Positions 33,550-41,583 of a stretch of DNA of 45,800 nt are shown one piece after another. Both the position numbers and the translations under genes were made by a program. The notes below the pieces were generated by a model. It saw only the letters and a list, made by a program, of their open reading frames with translations. It did no database searches and had not been told where the DNA came from. Origin of the DNA: Chloroflexota bacterium (GTDB lineage: Bacteria > Chloroflexota > Limnocylindria > Limnocylindrales > CSP1-4); contig JACQEG010000111.1 in NCBI GenBank assembly GCA_016200665.1, forward strand, positions 1 to 45,800, given 5' to 3'. How positions within the stretch are numbered: position 1 is the stretch's first letter; the number at the start of each line of letters is the position of its first letter.

Positions 33550-33927
33550 TACTTCGCGGGTGGACCAGCGGATATTCGGATCATCCGCGACACCGAAATG
33601 ACATACGCCCAGATGACCGTCGGCCTCTTCGTTTGCCGATCGGCCAAGGTCACCGGCTGGGGCTGTACGACCATCCACCGAGCTGACATTGACTGGCTCG
33701 ATCAGTCAGGAGATCCGCATTGGGGCGTCTGGGAAGTGTCCCACGTCAGTCAGAAGGGTGACAGCGGGGCGGGCTACGTCGCGTTCGAGAGTGACGACAC
33801 GTACGCCAAGCCGGCCGGAATCCTGTTCGGCGGTGACATAGGGCTGGGGGCTCGTTACACCTACTACTACCCGGTCTGGGACGACTGGGCCATCACGGTC
33901 CACGCTTGCGTGACAGCGGCCTGCTAG
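33538..33927 (+). pseudogene. C-terminal remnant of a trypsin-like (S1) serine protease
   Basis: About 129 codons resemble the second half of streptogrisin/alpha-lytic-type proteases: VCRSAKVTGWGCTTI, QKGDSGAGYV (serine motif GDSGA), and YTYYYPVWDDWAI near the end. An Asp in PADIRIIR could be the catalytic Asp. The His-containing half and a secretion signal are missing upstream, where the sequence is instead the opposing Clp_N-like gene. The open frame extends upstream to 33442, but that part only mirrors the opposite gene. It stops 13 bp before the next gene. Likely a truncated relic, so no activity is expected. Confidence 0.55.
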
Positions 33928-33940
33928 GGAGGAGGGTTTG

Positions 33941-34357
33941 ATGCGAACCACGGCCATGGCGGTGATCGGCGAGGGGGCCTCGATTGCACTGCAGGCCTGG
34001 TTGGCAGCGTCTGGTGCCCTTGGTCTGTCCGGAGACACGGCCAGCGTCGGAGCCATCTGGCTCGCGATGACCGCGACCGTGGCAATCGCGGTGGCCATCG
34101 GCTCGGTAGGACTTCGGCAATCGTCCAGGAGGCGGACCAGCGGCGCGGTCCTGATCGTAATTGGGGCCGTCGCCGCCTACGCCTGGCCAGTCATCACGGC
34201 CGTCGGGAGCCCGCCGCCGGACTTTCTCGACAAGTGGATCCAGGGACCTGCCCTACCCGTATGGGAGGGCCTGGCCATTCTGGTCGTCGGGGTGGTCCTC
34301 GCGATCCGGAAGTCGAGCCCAAGCGTCACGGTGGATCCGGCAGAGGGAGCAGGCTAG
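33941..34357 (+). CDS. four-helix membrane protein (element cargo)
   Basis: A 138-residue unrecognised membrane protein with four predicted TM helices at about 7-30, 36-57, 68-88 and 106-125 and short loops. The ATG at 33941 follows a strong GGGAGGAGGG (33927-33936), better than most starts in the window. It is 13 bp downstream of the protease remnant and probably once shared its transcript. It could be an immunity or partner protein of the element; there is no direct evidence. The 128 bp after it hold an 11-bp direct repeat (CGGGCCAGCCA at 34372 and 34393) and the right inverted repeat. Confidence 0.6.
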   Translation: MRTTAMAVIGEGASIALQAWLAASGALGLSGDTASVGAIWLAMTATVAIAVAIGSVGLRQSSRRRTSGAVLIVIGAVAAYAWPVITAVGSPPPDFLDKWIQGPALPVWEGLAILVVGVVLAIRKSSPSVTVDPAEGAG

Positions 34358-34460
34358 ACCACAAGCGTGGCCGGGCCAGCCAACAGCTTGATCGGGCCAG
34401 CCACACAGCCCCAGGGCCCGTCGAGCCGTCCAGCAGGGTGCCGCCAGGCGACGAGCCGAG

Positions 34461-34492
34461 CGGCAACTTCGGTACGCCCTATCTACTACCCC
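34461..34492 (-). repeat. right terminal inverted repeat of the 3.94-kb element
   Basis: Read on the minus strand, it begins GGGGTAGTAGA and ends GAAGTTGCCG, matching the left repeat at 28 of 32 positions. The stop codon and last Gly of the DMT exporter gene (34486-34491) lie inside it. Confidence 0.8.
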
Positions 34493-35376
34493 GTCAATGA
34501 CCCTGGCCTCGTCGACGGGGCCGTCGGCGAGCCCGGCGCCGGGACTTCCCGCCCGCCGGTCCGCTCGGCGCCGATCCCGGCCACGACGACGCACGCGATG
34601 CCCAGCACGGCGAGCACGTCGGGGACCTGGCTGAGCGCGACGAACCCGATCAGGAGTGCAAACGCTGGCTCGAGGCTCATCAGCGTGCCGAAGGCCGCGG
34701 TCGTCAGCCGCCGGAGGGCGAGGAACTCGAGCGTGTAGGGGATGATCGGCAACAGGATCGCCAGCCCGAGTCCGATCAGCAGCAGCTCCGGGGTCAGCCG
34801 GCCGACCGTGCTCGGCCCGGCCACGATCGTGGCGACCAGCGCCGAAACCGGGATCGAGACGGCGATCGACTTCAGGCCGGCGACCTCGTCGCCAACGTGC
34901 TGGGTCAGGACGATGTACGTGCCCCAGCAGACACCGGCAGCCAGGGCGAAGGCCACGCCGAGGGCGTCCGCAGCGCCGGTCCACGGCTGCGTCAGCAGGA
35001 TGACGCCGACGGCCGCGATCACGGGCCACGCCTTGACGGCCCCGCGACCGCGCGCGACGGCGACACCCAGCGGTCCCAGGAACTCCAGGGCGCTGGCCGT
35101 GCCAAGCGGGAGGCGCGCGATCGAGGCCATGAAGAACAGCGCGGTGCCGGACGTGACGATCCCGAGCGCGACGGTTGCGCGGAACGCGGACGGCGAGAAG
35201 TCCGACGGCCTCGGTCGCACCAGCAGCAGCAGGATCGGGGCGGCCCAGGCCAGGCGCAGCCAGGTCGTGCCCGCGGCGCCCAGATCGTCGAGCAGGTGGA
35301 CGGCGACCGCGAGCCCGAACTGGACGCACAGCATCGACGCGACGGCCATCGACGCGCCAATGCGCGACGCCGACAT
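34486..35376 (-). CDS. EamA/DMT-family exporter (RhtA-like)
   Basis: Inner-membrane metabolite exporter of the drug/metabolite superfamily, 296 residues with ten predicted TM helices in two EamA repeats. It shows the RhtA-type start SRIGASMAVASMLCVQFGLAVAV, LEFLGPLGVAVA in repeat 1 and the matching SLEPAFALLIGFVAL in repeat 2. RhtA exports threonine/homoserine; the substrate here is a guess. Start ATG 35376 fits the family N-terminus; a GTG at 35442 would add 22 unsupported residues. The last Gly codon and the TAG stop come from the inserted element's right repeat, so the C-terminal tail may have been altered. Confidence 0.87.
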   Translation of the reverse strand: MSASRIGASMAVASMLCVQFGLAVAVHLLDDLGAAGTTWLRLAWAAPILLLLVRPRPSDFSPSAFRATVALGIVTSGTALFFMASIARLPLGTASALEFLGPLGVAVARGRGAVKAWPVIAAVGVILLTQPWTGAADALGVAFALAAGVCWGTYIVLTQHVGDEVAGLKSIAVSIPVSALVATIVAGPSTVGRLTPELLLIGLGLAILLPIIPYTLEFLALRRLTTAAFGTLMSLEPAFALLIGFVALSQVPDVLAVLGIACVVVAGIGAERTGGREVPAPGSPTAPSTRPGSLTG

Positions 35377-35498
35377 CGCGAGTCCGGGTCTGCTGATGGC
35401 GGTCAAGGCCCTAGTACAACGGCTCCGGTCGCCCGCGTCCACCGGACGTTCCGACGCTCGCCTCGGGTCCGGCCGGACGGATCGGACGACTCGTGTGC

Positions 35499-35504
35499 TA
35501 TCTT
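35499..35504 (+). promoter_or_regulatory. -10 box TATCTT of a leaderless vapB promoter
   Basis: TATCTT ends six bases before the vapB ATG at 35511 and is preceded by a TGTGC that gives an extended -10 look. No ribosome-binding site precedes the ATG. VapBC operons are often leaderless in actinomycetes. Confidence 0.55.
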
Positions 35505-35510
35505 CTGCGC

Positions 35511-35771
35511 ATGGCTGTGCGCACGAACCTCCTCCTGCCTGAGGCGCTGGTGGCCGAGGTCGACCGGATCGCCGGGCCTCGAGGTCGGAGTCGATTCGTG
35601 GCCGAGGCCCTCGAAGAGCGCCTCGAACGGGAGCGTCGCCGTGTCGCGGCCCGGGAGGCCGCCGGTGCGTGGCGGGATCACCCCCTGTTTCCGACGTCGC
35701 GCGACGTCGCGGCGTGGGTGCGCGCGGGTCGCGTGGAGCCGGCGAGATCGTCCACGGACGCGAAGGGCTGA
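35511..35771 (+). CDS. vapB: VapB-like antitoxin (ribbon-helix-helix)
   Basis: An 86-residue antitoxin of a type II pair. The N-terminal VRTNLLLPEALVAEVDRIAG and SRFVAEALEERLERE form a ribbon-helix-helix DNA-binding unit (about residues 3-45). The C-terminal part (WRDHPLFPTSRDVAAWVRAGR) is the likely toxin-binding tail. ATG 35511 was chosen over the upstream in-frame ATG-like codon at 35493 because of the leaderless promoter. The toxin gene begins 2 bp after the stop. It should repress its own promoter. Confidence 0.82.
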   Translation: MAVRTNLLLPEALVAEVDRIAGPRGRSRFVAEALEERLERERRRVAAREAAGAWRDHPLFPTSRDVAAWVRAGRVEPARSSTDAKG

Positions 35772-35773
35772 TC

Positions 35774-36154
35774 GTGCGTGTCTTCCTCGATACGACGATC
35801 GCGATCGACTACCTCCGAGGTGAGGAGGCGGCACTGGCGCGGATCGCGGGCCTGTTCGAGACGGGCGAAACGGCGATCGTGAACGACGTCGTCGTGTGCG
35901 AGCTCGCCACGGGTGCGCCGTCCGAGGACGACGCAGGGCTCGCGGCGTTCCTGCGGGCCGTCGAGTACGTGCAGCCAGGGCCGGACGTCGCCGTCATGGC
36001 GGGTCACTGGCGCGGCGACGCGAGGCGACGGGGCGTGACGATCAGCGCGCCCGACGCGTTGATCGCCGCCTGTGCGGCGCATCAAGGCGCGACGGTCGTC
36101 ACCCGGAACGCCCGAGACTTCGCGGGACTGCCCGTGAGGGTCGAGACCTACTGA
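35774..36154 (+). CDS. vapC: VapC-like PIN-domain ribonuclease toxin
   Basis: A 126-residue PIN nuclease. The four acidic residues that bind metal are D6 (FLDTT), E43 (CELATG), D94 (PDALIAACA) and D115 (RNARDF). Length and motif spacing match VapC toxins that cut tRNA or rRNA. The GTG 35774 is two bases after the vapB stop. No transposon or phage gene flanks it, though the mobile element ends 1.3 kb upstream. Confidence 0.88.
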   Translation: MRVFLDTTIAIDYLRGEEAALARIAGLFETGETAIVNDVVVCELATGAPSEDDAGLAAFLRAVEYVQPGPDVAVMAGHWRGDARRRGVTISAPDALIAACAAHQGATVVTRNARDFAGLPVRVETY

Positions 36155-36234
36155 CCCGGCGCACGGCCGAGCCAGGCGCCGAGGCGTCCGTCGTGCCAGT
36201 GAACCCCGGGCGCGACGGAGCCGTACTGGCCCAC

Positions 36235-36966
36235 ATGCCTGGCCTCCGCCATCGACGTCGGGCGACGTACCTGTTGCGATTGATCCTGGCCGGCCTGGTG
36301 GCGACGCTGGCAGTCGCGGCCTGCGGGCCCAGCGACGGGTCGGCGACGCCGGGCATCGGCCGGGCGTCCGGCGAGCCGACCGAGCGGCCGATCGCGACGG
36401 TGCCGGCGGATCCCACCCTCGCGGCGGCGGTCGGGCCGTGGCGGCGCGTCCCGGCCAAGGCGGATCCCGCGTTCGGCGCCACGTTCGTCGCGGGCTGCCG
36501 CGCCGCGGAGGCGGCCATCGGCTCGATGCCGGCCAGGGTCGTCGACGTGCGCGGCCGAGGCTGGATCACCGTGCTGCTCGCCTCCGACACGGCGGCGTTC
36601 CTGTGCCGGACGACCGTGGACGACCCGGCACACCCCGTCGAGATCCGGTCGGTCACCGTCCCGAGCGCCACCATCGCCACCGACCAGATCGACCTCGCGC
36701 TCTGGACGCAGGTCCGGATCTCGCCCGAGACGATCACCTATGCCGTCGGGCGGGTCGGACCGGAGCCCGCGGATGTCATCGGTGGCTACGTCGACCAGAC
36801 CTTCGTCTTCGCGACGCACGAGAACGGCTGGTGGGTCGCGTGGTGGCCACCGCAGGCCGCATCGGACGGCTTCGCCGCGGTCGACCACGGTCATGTCGTG
36901 CTGAACGAGGTCAAGGCGCCCGCCAGCGGCGAGTTCCCGGACGCTTCGGCGGGCGCGTCGCCCTAG
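36235..36966 (+). CDS. hypothetical lipoprotein
   Basis: A 243-residue protein with a lipoprotein signal (basic RHRRRATYLLR, hydrophobic LILAGLVATLAVAAC, lipobox VAAC at about residue 29), a Ser/Pro linker, and an exported domain with three further Cys and alternating strand-like segments. No family is recognised. ATG 36235 is used; GTG 36193 would add 14 unsupported residues. The stop TAG at 36964-36966 is shared on the other strand with the stop of the cyclase gene (a CTAG overlap). Confidence 0.65.
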   Translation: MPGLRHRRRATYLLRLILAGLVATLAVAACGPSDGSATPGIGRASGEPTERPIATVPADPTLAAAVGPWRRVPAKADPAFGATFVAGCRAAEAAIGSMPARVVDVRGRGWITVLLASDTAAFLCRTTVDDPAHPVEIRSVTVPSATIATDQIDLALWTQVRISPETITYAVGRVGPEPADVIGGYVDQTFVFATHENGWWVAWWPPQAASDGFAAVDHGHVVLNEVKAPASGEFPDASAGASP

Positions 36967-39671
36967 GGTGAACCGGCGGGCGCCGCGGGACGCGCGGAGG
37001 CCGCAACCGGGGTCGGGCCGGGCATCGCCAGGACGGTTGCCACGAGATCCTCGACGGCGGTGTCGGCGCCGATCGACATGAGCTCGGCCGCCCGCTCCGT
37101 GCCGAGCTTCTCGGCCGCCGTCGCCACCGGATCGGGCAGGTGGAGCACCTTGACCGGGGCGAGCATCACGGTCTTCTCGCGGACGAGCCTGTCGGTCGCT
37201 CCGGCGAACCGCGCCCCGAGCTCCGGATCGCCGTACTCGAGCTCGATGATCGCGGCCATGCCGAGGGCGCGGGCGAGGCCCGACGCGTTGTCGTTCGCGG
37301 CGAAGAATCGCAGCCCTTCCTGCATGCGCTGCCACGCGCGCTCGGGCTCACCGACCCGGTAGCCGATCGCCGATTGGAGGGTCTGGCTGTCCGCGACCTG
37401 GTAGGCCGCGCCGGCCCGCGTGAAGGCCTCGAGGTTCTGTCCCTCGAGCTCCCTCGCCCTGGCGTAGTCGCCGCCGAGGAAGACGCCGAGGACGAGCGCC
37501 TGGCGGGCGCGGTTCATCCCCTCCTCGTGGCTCGCCTGCGTGTAGAGGTCGAGGGCGAGCTGCTCGTGCTCCCGGACGCCCGGCACGTTGCCGCTCACGA
37601 CCGACATGAACCCCAGGTCGTAGTGGGCGTCGGCGACGAGAACCGGGTCGGCGATGCGCTCGGCGAGGGCAAGTCGCTCCTCGTAGGCGGCCGTCGCCGG
37701 CTCGAAGTCGTTCATCCAGTAGGCCAGCCCGCCCTCGGCGACGAGCCCGGCGATGCGCACTCGCGGATCGCCGGGCGAGGGCAGCGCCAGCAGCGGGGCC
37801 AGGAGCGCGCGGCCCTCCCGCAGCCGGCCACGCTGCTGGAACCAGCGCCACGTGGCGCCCATGACGCGGAGCCCGGTCGCCGGATCGGCCGCGGCAGTCG
37901 AGCGGGCGAGGACCGCGCGGAGGTTGTGGTCCTCGCGGTCGAAGCGCCGGATGGCAGCCTGCCCGCCGGCGACGAGGAGGACCTTGCCGAGCGACTCCGC
38001 GAGCTCGACGAAGACCGCCGAGTGGCGCGCCTCGGCGGCGGCCTGTTCGCCCGCGGCATCGAGGCGCTCCAGGGCGTACTCGCGCAGCAGCGGGTGCATC
38101 CCGAATCGCATCTCGACCGCATCGCCGTGATCCTCGGCCGGGGGCGCCTCCAGCCGGATCAGGCTCTTGTCCGCGAGGGATCCGAGGCCGTCCAGCAGGT
38201 CCATCCCGAGGTCGGCATCTGCGTCGGCCACGGCCTCCGCGGCCTCGACCGTCCAGCCGCCGGCGAACACCGCGAGTCGTCGAAAGAGCCGCCGCTCCGG
38301 CTCGCTGAGCAGGTCGTGGCTCCAGTCGATCGCCCCGCGGAGCGTCCGCTGGCGCTCCGGGACGTCACGGGCGCCGCCCGCGAGATCGAGGCTGCGGGCG
38401 AGGCGCTCGAGGATCTGCGACGGGCTGAGGAGTCGCACCCGTGCAGCCGCGAGCTCGATCGCCAGCGGCAGCCCGCCGAGGCGCTCGCAGATCTCGCGGA
38501 TCGCCCGATTCGCCTCGTCGTTGAGGGCCAGGTCCGGCCGGTGGGCGCGGGCCCGGTCCTCGAACAGGCGGACCCCGGCGCCCAGGTCCAGGGGCGGGAC
38601 GACGTAGCCCTGCTCGCCGGCGATCCGGAGGAGCTCGCGGCTCGTCACGACGATCCGGAGGTTCCGCGCGTCGCGAACCAGCCGCGCCACGCCATCCGCG
38701 GCGTCGGGCAGGAGCTGCTCGAGGTTGTCGACGACGAGCAGCGCGACCCGGTCGCGGAGGTGCGTCCGGAGCGCATCGGCGATCGGTCGCTCGGCCGATT
38801 CGCGGACGCCCAGGGCCGTCGCGATCGACGGCTCGAGCAGCGCGGCGTCGCGTACCGCCGCGAGATCGACGAACCAGACGCCGTGCGGGAAGCTCCGCCG
38901 CACCTCGTGGGCGAGCGCCAGCGCGAGGCGGGTCTTGCCGCTCCCGCCGGGCCCGGTCAGCGTCAGGATCCGGCTGCCGCCGAGGAGCCCGCGAAGGCGC
39001 TCCAGCTCCGATCCGCGGCCGACGAACGCCGTGACCTCGCCCGGCAGGTTCGACGGCACCTCGGTCGTGCGCAGCGCCCGGGCGTCATCGGCGGCGCCCG
39101 GCACGACCAGCCGGCACAGGCGCAGCGGCTCGTCGAAGTCCTTGACCGCCCGGAGGCCGTCGTCGACGAGCTCCGCGTCGCGGAGGTCCTCGGGCCGCTC
39201 GCCCGCCGGCGCGTCGAGCACCACCCCGACAACCTTCGCGAGCGTGTCCGAGACGACGACCTGGCGGCCATTGCCGGCGGCCGCGATCCGCGCCGCGTAG
39301 TTGACGTCGATCCCGACGTAGTCCTCCGGCGCCCCCTCGGCAAGCCCCTGGCGGAGGCGCCCCTCGCCGAGGTGGAGTCCCATCCGGACCTGGATCGGAG
39401 CGTCGGCCGGCCACGGCTCGGTGGCGAGCGCGCGCTGCGCCGCCGCTGCGGCCACGAGCGCATCGAGGGGTCGGCTGAAGGCCGCGAAGAACGCGTCGCC
39501 CTCGGTCTTGACGACGACCCCACCGTGGCCCTCGATCGCGGCTCGGAGGAGCTCGTCATGGCGAGCCACGATGCCCGCCCACGCGGCGGCGCCCACTGCC
39601 CGCTCGAGGCGCGTGGAGCCCTCGATGTCGGTGAACAGGAAGGTGACGGACGCACCGATCGGGAGACGCAT
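36963..39671 (-). CDS. class III adenylate cyclase-like / NB-ARC ATPase / TPR regulator
   Basis: A 902-residue multidomain signalling protein. Residues about 8-190: class III nucleotidyl cyclase fold with metal aspartates D15 (FLFTDIEG) and D59 (KTEGDAFF), and VGIDVNYAARI containing the later conserved Asn and Arg. Residues about 225-480: NB-ARC/AAA with Walker A GPGGSGKT, a Walker B-like ALLVVDNLEQLL and the GLPLAIELAAARV motif, followed by winged-helix residues. The C-terminal about 370 residues are TPR-like helices (AHYDLGFMSV and similar). This order is common in actinobacterial/Chloroflexi regulators. Whether the cyclase makes cAMP is unproven. ATG 39671; no clear ribosome site. Confidence 0.88.
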   Translation of the reverse strand: MRLPIGASVTFLFTDIEGSTRLERAVGAAAWAGIVARHDELLRAAIEGHGGVVVKTEGDAFFAAFSRPLDALVAAAAAQRALATEPWPADAPIQVRMGLHLGEGRLRQGLAEGAPEDYVGIDVNYAARIAAAGNGRQVVVSDTLAKVVGVVLDAPAGERPEDLRDAELVDDGLRAVKDFDEPLRLCRLVVPGAADDARALRTTEVPSNLPGEVTAFVGRGSELERLRGLLGGSRILTLTGPGGSGKTRLALALAHEVRRSFPHGVWFVDLAAVRDAALLEPSIATALGVRESAERPIADALRTHLRDRVALLVVDNLEQLLPDAADGVARLVRDARNLRIVVTSRELLRIAGEQGYVVPPLDLGAGVRLFEDRARAHRPDLALNDEANRAIREICERLGGLPLAIELAAARVRLLSPSQILERLARSLDLAGGARDVPERQRTLRGAIDWSHDLLSEPERRLFRRLAVFAGGWTVEAAEAVADADADLGMDLLDGLGSLADKSLIRLEAPPAEDHGDAVEMRFGMHPLLREYALERLDAAGEQAAAEARHSAVFVELAESLGKVLLVAGGQAAIRRFDREDHNLRAVLARSTAAADPATGLRVMGATWRWFQQRGRLREGRALLAPLLALPSPGDPRVRIAGLVAEGGLAYWMNDFEPATAAYEERLALAERIADPVLVADAHYDLGFMSVVSGNVPGVREHEQLALDLYTQASHEEGMNRARQALVLGVFLGGDYARARELEGQNLEAFTRAGAAYQVADSQTLQSAIGYRVGEPERAWQRMQEGLRFFAANDNASGLARALGMAAIIELEYGDPELGARFAGATDRLVREKTVMLAPVKVLHLPDPVATAAEKLGTERAAELMSIGADTAVEDLVATVLAMPGPTPVAASARPAAPAGSP

Positions 39672-39749
39672 CGGACGGGCCGCATCTTGGCACTGCGGCG
39701 GCGACCGCGTCGATGGCGCTCGGCGCGCGGCGGGCCGGCGAGCGAGCGG

Positions 39750-41450
39750 TCAGGCCTTGGTCAGCTCCTGGACCAGGCGGGTCAGGCCGAGCGGCCCGAG
39801 GGCGAGCGATCGCGCGTGCCAGCCCTTGAGGTCGAAGTCGCGGCCGGCGGCACGGGCGGCGGCCTTCGCGCCGTCGCGACCGGCGAGCCAGGCCCGTTCG
39901 CCCAGCTTGTACGCCGTCGCCTGGCTGGGCCACGAGAGGTACCGCAGGACCTCGCTCTCGGACTTCTCGTGGTCCATGCCCCCGGCGCGGGTCATGAACT
40001 CGATGGCACCCTCGTAGCCCCAGCGCTGGCCGGGCTTGCCGGACCAGTCCGGGTAGAGCGTCTCCGCGACCGGCGGGATCGGGCGGCCGGTGTGGAGCCC
40101 GATGTCCGCCACGACGCGGGCCGCGCGGAAGGCGTGGGCGCAGAGGAAGCCGAGGCGCGTCTCCGGGGTCCGGAACCAGCCGAGCTCGTCCATGAGCCGC
40201 TCGGCGTAGAGCGCCCAGCCCTCGCCGTGGGCCGAGACGAAGCCGAGCTTGTGGGCCCGGGTCAGGTGGACGAGGCGGATCGTCGCGCCCTGGAGGTGGT
40301 GGCCCGGGACGGCCTCGTGGTACACGGTGCTGACGTCGTCCCAGGTCGGGAAGCGGGTCCGGCCGACGGTGGGGAACCACGTCTGGCCGGGCCGCGACAG
40401 GTCCTCCGACGGCGGTGTGTAGTAGGCCGCGGCGGCACTGCCCTCAGGTGGGATCCGAACGATGCAGCGGCGGATCGACGGGTCGATGTCGAACTGCTGG
40501 CCGGACAGGCCCGCGATCGCCTCGTCGGTGAGGTATTGGAGCCAGGCTCGGTAGGCATCCACGCCTTCGATCATCCGGGCGGGATCCGTCGTCAGGAGCT
40601 CCTGGACCTCCAGGAACGAGGCGCCCGGCAGGATCCGCTCGCACTCCCTGGCCTTCTCGGCTTCGAGCCGGCCGAGCTCGTCCCAGCCCCAGGCGTAGGC
40701 CTCGTCGAGGTCGAGCTCGGTCCCGAGCAGGAACCGCGCCCAGGCCTGGTAGCGCTCCTCGCCGGAGCCGTCGACGTCGGTGGCCTTCGCGGCGTAATCC
40801 CGGCGCAGCCACTCGGCAAGACGGCCGTAGGCGTTGCCGGCGACCGTGGCCGCGTCCCTGAGCTCGCGGCCGAGCGCGCCGTCCGTCGCGCCAAACCTGT
40901 GGTCGTACTCGGCCACATAGCCCGCGAACCAGCCGCCCTCCCCATTGCCGGCCCAGGTCGCGCACTGGTCGGCGACGGCGAGAGCCTGGCGCCGCGCGGC
41001 CGGCCGGCCGTCCACGAGGCCCCGCTCGAGGCTCGCCCGGTACCCGGCCAGCGCGCCATCGACGGCGCGGAGGCGCTTCGCGATCGGCTGCCAGGCCTCG
41101 GCGGTGGAGCGGTCCATGAGGTCGAACACCGAGCGGGTGCTCGATGGCGGCCCGGTGATGATGCTCAGCCAGCGGTCGCGCTCGCCGGTATCGATCAACC
41201 CGACTTCGCCACCGAGGAAGTCCTGCATCCAGCCCCCGCCGAGGCGCTCCGCGTCGTCCTGCGCCGGATCGGCCTCCTGGAGCTCGTTGAGGGTCCGCTG
41301 GAGCAGGGCACGAATCGCCGCGAGGCCCTCGGGCGAGTAGTCCGTCAGGCGCGTGGGGTCGGCTTTGACGCCCCAGCGCTCGCCTCGGACCGGATCCAGG
41401 GCCGAGACATTGTCGACGTAGCGGCTGGAGATGTCCGTGATCGTGGCCAT
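39750..41450 (-). CDS. DUF885 family protein, HExxPGHH metallohydrolase-like
   Basis: A 566-residue protein of the DUF885 group, thought to be zinc peptidase-like. The putative metal site is H378-E379-x3-G383-H384-H385, with a downstream Glu in GEGWALYAERL. The end of the family (RWGYEGAIEFMTRAGG, HARSLALGPLGLTRLVQEL) is present. No signal peptide, so probably cytoplasmic. ATG 41450 is the only start that fits; a TAGGCT box lies about 37 bases upstream. Substrate not known. Divergent from the deazaflavin-type gene. Confidence 0.85.
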   Translation of the reverse strand: MATITDISSRYVDNVSALDPVRGERWGVKADPTRLTDYSPEGLAAIRALLQRTLNELQEADPAQDDAERLGGGWMQDFLGGEVGLIDTGERDRWLSIITGPPSSTRSVFDLMDRSTAEAWQPIAKRLRAVDGALAGYRASLERGLVDGRPAARRQALAVADQCATWAGNGEGGWFAGYVAEYDHRFGATDGALGRELRDAATVAGNAYGRLAEWLRRDYAAKATDVDGSGEERYQAWARFLLGTELDLDEAYAWGWDELGRLEAEKARECERILPGASFLEVQELLTTDPARMIEGVDAYRAWLQYLTDEAIAGLSGQQFDIDPSIRRCIVRIPPEGSAAAAYYTPPSEDLSRPGQTWFPTVGRTRFPTWDDVSTVYHEAVPGHHLQGATIRLVHLTRAHKLGFVSAHGEGWALYAERLMDELGWFRTPETRLGFLCAHAFRAARVVADIGLHTGRPIPPVAETLYPDWSGKPGQRWGYEGAIEFMTRAGGMDHEKSESEVLRYLSWPSQATAYKLGERAWLAGRDGAKAAARAAGRDFDLKGWHARSLALGPLGLTRLVQELTKA

Positions 41451-41547
41451 GGGTTCGCGTACGCCCTTCGACCTCAGTCCCGGGAGCCTACCGCGTTCGG
41501 GTCGATGGGCCCTGCCGCGGTGTCGCCGCCGGAGGCAGGATCAGGTC

Positions 41548-41577
41548 GTGACGATGGCGCCGGCACTCCCCTACGGT
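41548..41577 (+). promoter_or_regulatory. promoter GTGACG / 18 bp / TACGGT, leaderless
   Basis: TACGGT at 41572-41577 ends six bases before the in-frame GTG at 41584. GTGACG at 41548-41553 is an acceptable -35 with 18-bp spacing. If right, the in-frame starts at 41548 and 41554 are promoter, not coding. Confidence 0.5.
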
Positions 41578-41583
41578 CCGGTC

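Larger units (their letters stand above)
30553..34492. mobile_element. TIR-bounded 3.94-kb cargo element without transposase
   Basis: The segment is framed by 32-bp imperfect terminal inverted repeats (28 of 32 positions identical), each starting GGGGTAGTAG at the outer end. Inside are six gene units: an ABC permease, ABC ATPase, secreted Cys-rich protein, Clp_N-like protein, a protease remnant and a four-helix membrane protein. No transposase, resolvase or integrase is recognisable. No five-base target duplication is seen (left flank CGGGA, right flank GTCAA). Three sampled 60-base lines in the secreted-protein gene have 33, 35 and 37 G/C, against 43 in a line of sufS. The GGGG ends recall Tn3-type termini and transposase-less relatives (TIMEs), but the family is not established. 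Confidence 0.65.

Noticed and set aside
34372-34403. 11-bp direct repeat CGGGCCAGCCA, 21 bp apart
   Set aside because: Only two copies, too short for a CRISPR or an attachment site.
30548-34497. Possible 5-bp target duplication at the ends of the element
   Set aside because: The flanks CGGGA and GTCAA do not match, so no duplication is claimed.
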